DNA of 64,000 nucleotides, taken from assembly GCA_949318235.1 (NCBI GenBank), contig OX439135.1, positions 28,404,587 to 28,468,586 on the forward strand, in the 5' to 3' direction. The DNA is from Ecdyonurus torrentis. Taxonomy: Eukaryota > Arthropoda > Insecta > Ephemeroptera > Heptageniidae. This document shows positions 34,744-45,548 of the stretch, one piece after another. Position numbers and translations under genes: made by a program. Below the pieces are notes generated by a model, which made no database searches, was not told where the DNA came from, and saw nothing but the letters and a program-made list of their open reading frames with translations. Positions within the stretch are counted from its first letter, which is position 1, and each line of letters opens with the position of its first letter.

Positions 34744-36953
34744 ATGAATTAAAGTATCTATTTCAAGAACCAAATGTTATTGAATGATAAAAATCATAAA
34801 TTTTACACAATTAAAACTAGTTTTGATGATTTCTCAAAAACTAAAAATGCTACAGACATTAAATTTGACTCAAAACATAGCTTTTTCAATTCTCTACAAA
34901 AAAGATGTCTTGAACTTTTTTGCCCCGACGCATACTTTTTGGGTTATTGACAATTTTAGTTTTTACTCATCATCTAGCCAAACAAAGTTATGAAATAAAG
35001 TTCAATTTCAAGAACCAACTGTTATTAAATGATAAAAATCATACTTTTTACACGATTAGTACTAGTTTTGATGATTTCTCAAAAACTAAGAATGCTACAG
35101 ACTTACAATTTGTTTCAAAACATAGCTTTATCATCTCTCTACAAAAAATATGTCTCAAACTTTTTTGCTCCGACGCATACTTTTTGGGTTATTGACAATT
35201 TTAGTTTTCACTCATCATCTAGCCAAACGAAGTTATGAAATAAAGTTCAATTTCAAGAACCAACTGTTATTGAATGATAAAAATCATACTTTTTACACGA
35301 TTAAAACTAGTTTTGATGATTTCTCAAAAACTAAGAATGCTACAGACTTACAATTTGTTTCAAAACATAGCTTTATCATCTCTCTACAAAAAATATGTCT
35401 TAAACTTTTTTGCTCCGACGCATACTTTTTGAGTTATTGACAATTTTAGTTTTCACTCATCTTCTAGCCAAACGAAGTTATGAAATAAAGTATCTATTTC
35501 AAGAACCAACTGTTATTGAATGATAAAAATCATAAATTTTACACGATTAAAACTAGTTTTGATGATTTCTCAAAAACTAAGAATGCTACAGACATTAAAT
35601 TTGACTCAAAACATAGCTTTTTCAATTCTTTACAGAAAAGATGTCTTGAAGTTTTTTGCTCCGACGCATACTTTTTGGGTTTTTAAAAATTTTAGTTTTC
35701 ACTCATCATGTAGCCAAACCAAGTCATGAAACAAAGTTTCTATTTCAAGAACCAAATGTTATTGAATGATAAAAATCATAATTTTTACACGATTAAAACT
35801 AGTTTTGATGATTTCTCAAAAACTAAGAATGCTACAGACATTAAATTTGACTCAAAACATAGCTTTTTCATCTCTCTACAAAAAAGATGTCTGAACTTTT
35901 TTGCCCCGACGCATACATTTTGGGTTATTGACAATTTTAGTTTTCACTCATCATCTAGCCAAACCAAGTCATGAAACAAAGTTTCTATTTCAAGAACCAA
36001 ATGTTATTGAATGATAAAAATCATACTTTTTACACGATTAAAACTAGTTTAAATAATTTCTCAGAAACTAAGAATGCTACAGACATTAAATTTGACTCAA
36101 AACATAGCTTTTTCAATTCTCTACAAAAAAGATGTCTTGAACTTTTTTGCCCCGACGCATACTTTTTGGGTTATTGACAATTTTAGTTTTTACTCATCAT
36201 CTAGCCAAACGAAGTTATGAAATAAAGTTCAATTTCAAGAACCAACTGTTATTGAATGATAAAAATCATACTTTTTACACGATTAGTACTATTTTTGATG
36301 ATTTCTCAAAAACTAAGAATGCTACAGACTTACAATTTGTTTCAAAACATAGCTTTATCATCTCTCTACAAAAAATATGTCTTAAACTTTTTTGCTCCGA
36401 CGCATACTTTTTGAGTTATTGACAATTTTAGTTTTCACTCATCTTCTAGCCAAACGAAGTTATGAAATAAAGTATCTATTTCAAGAAGCAAATGTTATTG
36501 AATGATAAAAATCATAATTTTTACACGATTAAAACTAGTTTTGATGATTTCTCAAAAACTAAGAATGCTACAGACATTACATTTGACTCAAAACATAGCT
36601 TTTTCAATTCTTTACAGAAAAGATGTCTTGAAGTTTTTTGCTCCGACGCATACTTTTTGGGTTTTTAAAAATTTTAGTTTTCACTCATCATGTAGCCAAA
36701 CCAAGTCATGAAACAAAGTTTCTATTTCAAGAACCAAATGTTATTGAATAATAAAAATCATAATTTTTACACGATTAAAACTAGTTTTGATGATTTCTCA
36801 AAAACTAAGAATGCTACAGACATTAAATTTGACTCAAAACATAGCTTTATCATCTCTCTACAAAAAATATGTCTTAAACTTTTTTGCTCCGACGCATACT
36901 TTTTGAGTTATTGACAATTTTAGTTTTCACTCATCTTCTAGCCAAACGAAGTT
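34744..36953 (+). repeat. Duplicated unit of 2210 bp (9 monomers)
   Basis: C2 34744, D4 34990, D1 35235, C3 35480, E 35726, F 35971, D2a 36217, C4 36462 and an E2/B-tail chimera 36708. The order restarts with C2 36954, D4 37200, D1 37445 and C3 37690, an offset of 2210 bp. Private changes are aaccaactg in the C3 and gaataataaaaatc in the last monomer. Confidence 0.88.
36708..36953 (+). repeat. Chimeric monomer E2 / B-type end
   Basis: E2 through cattaaatttgactc, then gtcttaaac, tttttgagtta and the B tail in place of the E2 end. It joins directly to a C2 head, skipping the D3-del monomer that follows E2 elsewhere. Confidence 0.84.
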
Positions 36954-37199
36954 ATGAATTAAAGTATCTATTTCAAGAACCAAATGTTATTGAATGATAA
37001 AAATCATAAATTTTACACAATTAAAACTAGTTTTGATGATTTCTCAAAAACTAAAAATGCTACAGACATTAAATTTGACTCAAAACATAGCTTTTTCAAT
37101 TCTCTACAAAAAAGATGTCTTGAACTTTTTTGCCCCGACGCATACTTTTTGGGTTATTGACAATTTTAGTTTTTACTCATCATCTAGCCAAACAAAGTT
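36954..37199 (+). repeat. C2 monomer restarting the 2210-bp unit
   Basis: It has the head atgaattaaag, ataaattttacacaatt and aaactaaaaatgc, and the tail gccaaacaaagtt, as at 1350, 7243 and 34744. It precedes the 1472-bp tandem duplication. Confidence 0.9.
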
Positions 37200-40142
37200 A
37201 TGAAATAAAGTTCAATTTCAAGAACCAACTGTTATTAAATGATAAAAATCATACTTTTTACACGATTAGTACTAGTTTTGATGATTTCTCAAAAACTAAG
37301 AATGCTACAGACTTACAATTTGTTTCAAAACATAGCTTTATCATCTCTCTACAAAAAATATGTCTCAAACTTTTTTGCTCCGACGCATACTTTTTGGGTT
37401 ATTGACAATTTTAGTTTTCACTCATCATCTAGCCAAACGAAGTTATGAAATAAAGTTCAATTTCAAGAACCAACTGTTATTGAATGATAAAAATCATACT
37501 TTTTACACGATTAAAACTAGTTTTGATGATTTCTCAAAAACTAAGAATGCTACAGACTTACAATTTGTTTCAAAACATAGCTTTATCATCTCTCTACAAA
37601 AAATATGTCTTAAACTTTTTTGCTCCGACGCATACTTTTTGAGTTATTGACAATTTTAGTTTTCACTCATCTTCTAGCCAAACGAAGTTATGAAATAAAG
37701 TATCTATTTCAAGAACCAAATGTTATTGAATGATAAAAATCATAAATTTTACACGATTAAAACTAGTTTTGATGATTTCTCAAAAACTAAGAATGCTACA
37801 GACATTAAATTTGACTCAAAACATAGCTTTTTCAATTCTCTACAAAAAAGATGTCTTGAACTTTTTTGCCCCGACGCATACTTTTTGGGTTATTGACAAT
37901 TTTAGTTTTTACTCATCATCTAGCCAAACGAAGTTATGAAATAAAGTTCAATTTCAAGAACCAACTGTTATTGAATGATAAAAATCATACTTTTTACACG
38001 ATTAGTACTATTTTTGATGATTTCTCAAAAACTAAGAATGCTACAGACTTACAATTTGTTTCAAAACATAGCTTTTTCAATTCTTTACAGAAAAGATGTC
38101 TTGAAGTTTTTTGCTCCGACGCATACTTTTTGGGTTTTTAAAAATTTTAGTTTTCACTCATCATGTAGCCAAACCAAGTCATGAAACAAAGTTTCTATTT
38201 CAAGAACCAAATGTTATTGAATGATAAAAATCATAATTTTTACACGATTAAAACTAGTTTTGATGATTTCTCAAAAACTAAGAATGCTACAGACATTAAA
38301 TTTGACTCAAAACATAGCTTTTTCATCTCTCTACAAAAAAGATGTCTGAACTTTTTTGCCCCGACGCATACATTTTGGGTTATTGACAATTTTAGTTTTC
38401 ACTCATCATCTAGCCAAACCAAGTCATGAAACAAAGTTTCTATTTCAAGAACCAAATGTTATTGAATGATAAAAATCATACTTTTTACACGATTAAAACT
38501 AGTTTAAATAATTTCTCAGAAACTAAGAAAGCTACAGACATTAAATTTGACTCAAAACATAGCTTTTTCAATTCTCTACAAAAAAGATGTCTTGAACTTT
38601 TTTGCCCCGACGCATACTTTTTGGGTTATTGACAATTTTAGTTTTTACTCATCATCTAGCCAAACAAAGTTATGAAATAAAGTTCAATTTCAAGAACCAA
38701 CTGTTATTAAATGATAAAAATCATACTTTTTACACGATTAGTACTAGTTTTGATGATTTCTCAAAAACTAAGAATGCTACAGACTTACAATTTGTTTCAA
38801 AACATAGCTTTATCATCTCTCTACAAAAAATATGTCTCAAACTTTTTTGCTCCGACGCATACTTTTTGGGTTATTGACAATTTTAGTTTTCACTCATCAT
38901 CTAGCCAAACGAAGTTATGAAATAAAGTTCAATTTCAAGAACCAACTGTTATTGAATGATAAAAATCATACTTTTTACACGATTAAAACTAGTTTTGATG
39001 ATTTCTCAAAAACTAAGAATGCTACAGACTTACAATTTGTTTCAAAACATAGCTTTATCATCTCTCTACAAAAAATATGTCTTAAACTTTTTTGCTCCGA
39101 CGCATACTTTTTGAGTTATTGACAATTTTAGTTTTCACTCATCTTCTAGCCAAACGAAGTTATGAAATAAAGTATCTATTTCAAGAACCAAATGTTATTG
39201 AATGATAAAAATCATAAATTTTACACGATTAAAACTAGTTTTGATGATTTCTCAAAAACTAAGAATGCTACAGACATTAAATTTGACTCAAAACATAGCT
39301 TTTTCAATTCTCTACAAAAAAGATGTCTTGAACTTTTTTGCCCCGACGCATACTTTTTGGGTTATTGACAATTTTAGTTTTTACTCATCATCTAGCCAAA
39401 CGAAGTTATGAAATAAAGTTCAATTTCAAGAACCAACTGTTATTGAATGATAAAAATCATACTTTTTACACGATTAGTACTATTTTTGATGATTTCTCAA
39501 AAACTAAGAATGCTACAGACTTACAATTTGTTTCAAAACATAGCTTTTTCAATTCTTTACAGAAAAGATGTCTTGAAGTTTTTTGCTCCGACGCATACTT
39601 TTTGGGTTTTTAAAAATTTTAGTTTTCACTCATCATGTAGCCAAACCAAGTCATGAAACAAAGTTTCTATTTCAAGAACCAAATGTTATTGAATGATAAA
39701 AATCATAATTTTTACACGATTAAAACTAGTTTTGATGATTTCTCAAAAACTAAGAATGCTACAGACATTAAATTTGACTCAAAACATAGCTTTTTCATCT
39801 CTCTACAAAAAAGATGTCTGAACTTTTTTGCCCCGACGCATACATTTTGGGTTATTGACAATTTTAGTTTTCACTCATCATCTAGCCAAACCAAGTCATG
39901 AAACAAAGTTTCTATTTCAAGAACCAAATGTTATTGAATGATAAAAATCATACTTTTTACACGATTAAAACTAGTTTAAATAATTTCTCAGAAACTAAGA
40001 AAGCTACAGACATTAAATTTGACTCAAAACATAGATTTTCAATTCTCTACAAAAAAGATGTCTTGAACTTTTTTGCCCCGACGCATACTTTTTGGGTTAT
40101 TGACAATTTTAGTTTTTACTCATCATCTAGCCAAACGAAGTT
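37200..40142 (+). repeat. Tandem duplication of a 1472-bp hexamer
   Basis: First copy: D4 37200, D1 37445, C3 with F-type tail 37690, D2a/C4 chimera 37936, E 38181, F 38426. Second copy: 38672, 38917, 39162, 39408, 39653 and 39898. Both F monomers carry aactaagaaagctac where every other class reads aactaagaatgctac or aactaaaaatgctac. The second copy is 1 bp shorter because its F reads catagattttcaatt instead of catagctttttcaatt. Confidence 0.93.
37936..38180 (+). repeat. Chimeric monomer D2a / C4-type end
   Basis: D2a through cttacaatttgtttcaaaac, then ctttttcaattctttacag and gatgtcttgaag of C4. The switch is confined to caaaacatagcttt. The same chimera recurs at 39408 because it was copied in the 1472-bp duplication. 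Confidence 0.88.
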
Positions 40143-42106
40143 ATGAAATAAAGTTCAATTTCAAGAACCAACTGTTATTGAATGATAAAAATCATACTTT
40201 TTACACGATTAGTACTATTTTTGATGATTTCTCAAAAACTAAGAATGCTACAGACTTACAATTTGTTTCAAAACATAGCTTTATCATCTCTCTACAAAAA
40301 ATATGTCTTAAACTTTTTTGCTCCGACGCATACTTTTTGAGTTATTGACAATTTTAGTTTTCACTCATCTTCTAGCCAAACGAAGTTATGAAATAAAGTA
40401 TCTATTTCAAGAAGCAAATGTTATTGAATGATAAAAATCATAATTTTTACACGATTAAAACTAGTTTTGATGATTTCTCAAAAACTAAGAATGCTACAGA
40501 CATTACATTTGACTCAAAACATAGCTTTTTCAATTCTTTACAGAAAAGATGTCTTGAAGTTTTTTGCTCCGACGCATACTTTTTGGGTTTTTAAAAATTT
40601 TAGTTTTCACTCATCATGTAGCCAAACCAAGTCATGAAACAAAGTTTCTATTTCAAGAACCAAATGTTATTGAATGATAAAAATCATAATTTTTACACGA
40701 TTAAAACTAGTTTTGATGATTTCTCAAAAACTAAGAATGCTACAGACATTAAATTTGACTCAAAACATAGCTTTTTCATCTCTCTACAAAAAAGATGTCT
40801 GAACTTTTTTGCCCCGACGCATACATTTTGGGTTATTGACAATTTTAGTTTTCACTCATCATCTAGCCAAACCAAGTCATGAAACAAAGTTTCTATTTCA
40901 AGAACCAAATGTTATTGAATGATAAAAATCATACTTTTTACACGATTAAAACTAGTTTAAATAATTTCTCAGAAACTAAGAATGCTACAGACATTAAATT
41001 TGACTCAAAACATAGCTTTTTCAATTCTCTACAAAAAAGATGTCTTGAACTTTTTTGCCCCGACGCATACTTTTTGGGTTATTGACAATTTTAGTTTTTA
41101 CTCATCATCTAGCTAAACGAAGTTATGAAATAAAGTTCAATTTCAAGAACCAACTGTTATTGAATGATAAAAATCATACTTTTTACACGATTAGTACTAT
41201 TTTTGATGATTTCTCAAAAACTAAGAATGCTACAGACTTACAATTTGTTTCAAAACATAGCTTTATCATCTCTCTACAAAAAATATGTCTTAAACTTTTT
41301 TGCTCCGACGCATACTTTTTGAGTTATTGACAATTTTAGTTTTCACTCATCTTCTAGCCAAACGAAGTTATGAAATAAAGTATCTATTTCAAGAAGCAAA
41401 TGTTATTGAATGATAAAAATCATAATTTTTACACGATTAAAACTAGTTTTGATGATTTCTCAAAAACTAAGAATGCTACAGACATTACATTTAACTCAAA
41501 ACATAGCTTTTTCAATTCTTTACAGAAAAGATGTCTTGAAGTTTTTTGCTCCGACGCATACTTTTTGGGTTTTTAAAAATTTTAGTTTTCACTCATCATG
41601 TAGCCAAACCAAGTCATGAAACAAAGTTTCTATTTCAAGAACCAAATGTTATTGAATGATAAAAATCATAATTTTTACACGATTAAAACTAGTTTTGATG
41701 ATTTCTCAAAAACTAAGAATGCTACAGACATTAAATTTGACTCAAAACATAGCTTTTTCATCTCTCTACAAAAAAGATGTCTGAACTTTTTTGCCCCGAC
41801 GCATACATTTTGGGTTATTGACAATTTTAGTTTTCACTCATCATCTAGCCAAACCAAGTCATGAAACAAAGTTTCTATTTCAAGAACCAAATGTTATTGA
41901 ATGATAAAAATCATACTTTTTACACGATTTAAACTAGTTTAAATAAATTCTCAGAAACTAAGAATGCTACAGACATTAAATTTGACTCAAAACATAGCTT
42001 TTTCAATTCTCTACAAAAAAGATGTCTTGAACTTTTTTGCCCCGACGCATACTTTTTGGGTTATTGACAATTTTAGTTTTTACTCATCATCTAGCCAAAC
42101 GAAGTT
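40143..42106 (+). repeat. HOR block: two D2-C4-E-F tetramers (2 x 982 bp)
   Basis: D2a 40143, C4 40388, E 40634, F 40879, then D2a 41125, C4 41370, E 41616, F' 41861. The second unit has the ttacatttaactc and aaataaattctcag marks of 28606-32533 and is preceded by ctagctaaacg, a change otherwise seen only just before 28606. Confidence 0.93.
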
Positions 42107-43335
42107 ATGAAATAAAGTTCAATTTCAAGAACCAACTGTTATTGAATGATAAAAATCATACTTTTTACACGATTAGTACTAGTTTTGATGATTTCTCAAA
42201 AACTAAGAATGCTACAGACTTACAATTTGTTTCAAAACATAGCTTTATCATCTCTCTACAAAAAATATGTCTTAAACTTTTTTGCTCCGACGCATACTTT
42301 TTGAGTTATTGACAATTTTAGTTTTCACTCATCTTCTAGCCAAACGAAGTTATGAAATAAAGTATCTATTTCAAGAAGCAAATGTTATTGAATGATAAAA
42401 ATCATAATTTTTACACGATTAAAACTAGTTTTGATGATTTCTCAAAAACTAAGAATGCTACAGACATTAAATTTGACTCAAAACATAGCTTTTTCAATTC
42501 TCTACAGAAAAGATGACTTGAAGTTTTTTGCTCCGACGCATACTTTTTGGGTTTTTAAAAATTTTAGTTTTCACTCATCATGTAGCCAAACCAAGTCATG
42601 AAACATAGTTTCTATTTCACGAACCAAATGTTATTGAATGATAAAAATCATACTTTTTACACGATTAAAACTAGTTTTAATGATTTCTCAGAAACTAAGA
42701 ATGCTACAGACATCAAATTTGACTCAAAACACAGCTTTTTTAATTCTCTACAAAAAAGATGTCTTGAACTTTTTTGCCCCGACGCATACATTTTGGGTTA
42801 TTGACAATTTTAGTTTTCACTCATCATCTAGCCAAACCAAGTCATGAAACAAAGTTTCTATTTCAAGAACCAAATGTTATTGAATGATAAAAATCATACT
42901 TTTTACACGATTAAAACTAGTTTTGATGATTTCTCAAAAACTAAGAATGCTACAGACTTACAATTTGTTTCAAAACATAGCTTTATCATCTCTCTACAAA
43001 AAATATGTCTTAAACTTTTTTGCTCCGACGCATACTTTTTGAGTTATTGACAATTTTAGTTTTCACTCATCTTCTAGCCAAACGAAGTTATGAAATAAAG
43101 TATCTATTTCAAGAACCAAATGTTATTGAATGATAAAAATCATAATTTTTACACGATTAAAACTAGTTTTGATGATTTCTCAAAAACTAAGAATGCTACA
43201 GACATCAAATTCGACTCAAAACATAGCTTTTTCAATTCTCTACAAAAAAGATGTCTTGAACTTTTTTGCTCCGACGCATACTTTTTGGGTTATTGACAAT
43301 TTTAGTTTTCACTCATCATGTAGCCAAACCAAGTC
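42107..43335 (+). repeat. Module D2-C-A-B-C6, second copy
   Basis: Monomers start at 42107, 42352, 42598, 42844 and 43090, each 9573 bp after the copy at 32534. It forms the border between the A-F domain and the G domain. Confidence 0.92.
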
Positions 43336-43581
43336 ATGAAACAAAGTTTTTATTTCAAGAACCAAATGTTATTGAATGATAAAAATCATACTTTTTACAC
43401 GATTAAAACTAGTTTTGATGATTTCTCAAAAACTAAGAATGCTACAGACTTACTATTTAACTCAAAACATAGCTTTTTCAATTCTCTACAAAAAAGATGT
43501 CTTGAACTTTTTAGCTCCGACGCATACTTTTTGGGTTATTGACAATTTAAGTTTTCACTCATTATGTAGCCAAACCAAGTC
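43336..43581 (+). repeat. Class G1 monomer
   Basis: It has gtttttatttc, cttactatttaactc, gaactttttagctcc, caatttaagttttc and cattatgtagcc. Starts: 43336, 46287, 49974, 51203, 54644 and 59068. Its second half is also the end of the chimeras at 56856 and 61280. Confidence 0.9.
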
Positions 43582-43827
43582 ATGAAACAAAGTTTCTATT
43601 TCAAGAACCAAATGTTATTGAATGATAAAAATCATACTTTTTACACGACTAAAACTAGTTGTGATGATTTCTCAAAAACTAAGAATGCTACAGACTTACT
43701 ATTTTACTCAAAACATAGCTTTTTCAATTCTCTACAAAAAAGATGTCTTCAACTTTTTTGCTCCGACGCATACTTTTTGGGTTATTGACAATTATAGTTT
43801 TCACTCATCATGTAGCCAAACCAAGTC
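43582..43827 (+). repeat. Class G2 monomer
   Basis: It has cacgactaaaactagttgtg, cttactattttactc, gtcttcaac and acaattatag. Starts: 43582, 46533, 51449, 57102 and 61526. A 245-bp form (G2') with cttatattttactc lies at 50220, 54890 and 59314. It resembles G7 and G12. Confidence 0.9.
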
Positions 43828-44073
43828 ATGAAACAAAGATTCTATTTCAAGAACCAAATGTTATTGAATGATAAAAATCATACTTTTTACACGATTAAAA
43901 CTAGTTTTGATGATTTCTCAAAAACTAAGAATGCTACAGACATTAAATTCAACTCAAAACATAGCTTTTTCAATTCTCTACAAAAAAGATGTCTTGAACT
44001 TTTTTGCTCCGACGCATACTTTTTGGGTTATTGACAATTTTAGTTTTCACTCATCATGTAGCCAAACCAAGTC
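43828..44073 (+). repeat. Class G3 monomer
   Basis: It has aaagattctatttc, cattaaattcaactc and ttgctccgac. Starts: 43828, 46779, 50465, 51695, 55135, 57348, 59559 and 61772. It resembles G8, the matching position in the pentamer. Confidence 0.9.
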
Positions 44074-44319
44074 ATGAAACAAAGTTTTTATTTAAAGAAC
44101 CAAATGTTATTGAATGATAAAAATCATACTTTTTACACGATTAAAACTAGTTTTGATGATTTCTCAAAAACTAAGAATGCTACAGACTTACTATTGAAGT
44201 CAAAACATAGCTTTTTCAATTCTCTACAAAAAAGATGTCTTGAACTTTTTTGCTCCGACGCATTTTTTTTGGGTTATTGACAATTTTAGTTTTCACTCAT
44301 CATGTAGCCAAACCAAGTC
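44074..44319 (+). repeat. Class G4 monomer
   Basis: It has gtttttatttaaagaacc (or atttcaag), cttactattgaagtc and gcattttttttggg, an eight-T run. Starts: 44074, 47025, 51941; atttcaag forms at 55381, 57594, 59805 and 62018. It resembles G9. Confidence 0.9.
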
Positions 44320-44565
44320 ATGAAACAAAGTTTTTATTTCAAGAACCAAATGTTATTGAATGATAAAAATCATACTTTTTACACGATTAAAACTAGTTTT
44401 GATGATTTCTCAAAAACTAAGAATGCTACAGACTTACTATTGGAGTCAAAACATAGCTTTTTCAATTCTCTACAAAAAAGATGTCTTGAACGTTTTTGCT
44501 CCGACGCATACTTTTTGGGTTATTGACAATTATAGTTTTCACTCATCATGTAGCCAAACCAAGTC
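44320..44565 (+). repeat. Class G5 monomer
   Basis: It has cttactattggagtc, gaacgtttttgctcc and acaattatag. Starts: 44320, 47271, 52187, 57840 and 62264. It differs from G10 mainly by gaacg against gaact. Confidence 0.9.
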
Positions 44566-44811
44566 ATGAAACAAAGTTTCTATTTTAAGAACCAAATGTT
44601 ATTGAATGATAAAAATCATACTTTTTACACGATTAAAACTAGTTTTGATGATTTCTCAGAAACTAAGAATGCTACAGACATTAAATTCAACTCAAAACAT
44701 AGCTTTTTCAATTCTCTACAAAAAAGATGTCTTGAACTTTTTTCCTCCGACGCATACTTTTTGGGTTATTGACAATTTTAGTTTTCACTCATCATGTAGC
44801 CAAACCAAGTC
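44566..44811 (+). repeat. Class G6 monomer
   Basis: It has tattttaagaacc, ctcagaaac, cattaaattcaactc and tttttcctccgac. Starts: 44566, 47517, 52433 and 62510. It resembles G11. Confidence 0.9.
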
Positions 44812-45056
44812 ATGAAACAAAGTTTCTATTTCAAGAACCAAATGTTATTGAATGATAAAAATCATATTTTTACACGATTAAAACTAGTTTTGATGATTTC
44901 TCAAAAACTAAGAATGCTACAGACTTACTATTTTACTCAAAACATAGCTTTTTCAATTCTCTACAAAAAAGATGTCTTCAACTTTTTTGCTCCGACGCAT
45001 ACTTTTTGGGTTATTGACAATTATAGTTTTCACTCATCATGTAGCCAAACCAAGTC
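44812..45056 (+). repeat. Class G7 monomer (245 bp)
   Basis: It has aatcatatttttacacg, one base shorter than aatcatactttttacacg, then cttactattttactc, gtcttcaac and acaattatag. Starts: 44812, 47763, 52679 and 62756. Confidence 0.9.
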
Positions 45057-45302
45057 ATGAAACAAAGATTCTATTTCAAGAACCAAATGTTATTGAATGA
45101 TAAAAATCATACTTTTTACACGAATAAAACTAGTTTTGATGATTTCTCAGAAACTAAGAATGCTACAGACATTAAATTCGATTCAAAACATAGCTTTTTC
45201 AATTCTCTACAAAAAAGATGTCTTGAACTTTTTTGCTCCGACGCATACTTTTTGGGTTATTGACAATTTTAGTTTTCACTCATCATGTAGCCAAACCAAG
45301 TC
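45057..45302 (+). repeat. Class G8 monomer
   Basis: It has aaagattctatttc, cacgaataaaactag, ctcagaaac and cattaaattcgattc. Starts: 45057, 48008, 52924 and 63001. It shares the aaagattc head with G3. Confidence 0.9.
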
Positions 45303-45548
45303 ATGAAACAAAGTTTTTATTTCAAGAACCAAATGTTATTGAATGATAAAAATCATACTTTTTACACGATTAAAACTAGTTTTGATGATTTCTCAAAAAC
45401 TAAGAATGCTACAGACTTACTATTGAAGTCAAAACATAGCTTTTTCAATTCTCTACAGAAAAGATGACTTGAAGTTTTTTGCTCCGACGCATACTTTTTG
45501 GGTTTTTAAAAATTTTAGTTTTCACTCATCATGTAGCCAAACCAAGTC
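45303..45548 (+). repeat. Chimeric monomer G9 head / C end
   Basis: G9 through cttactattgaagtc, then cagaaaagatgacttgaag and ggtttttaaaaatttt of class C. It returns the array from the G series to an A-B-C6 module. Confidence 0.88.

Larger units (their letters stand above)
43336..45548 (+). repeat. G block, first copy: G1 to G8 and a G9/C chimera
   Basis: Monomers start at 43336 G1, 43582 G2, 43828 G3, 44074 G4, 44320 G5, 44566 G6, 44812 G7, 45057 G8 and 45303 (G9 head with class C tail). Typical G marks are acttactattg/attt, ttgctccgacgcatac with ttgggttatt, and the tail tgtagccaaaccaagtc. It is followed by A-B-C6 at 45549. Confidence 0.93.
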
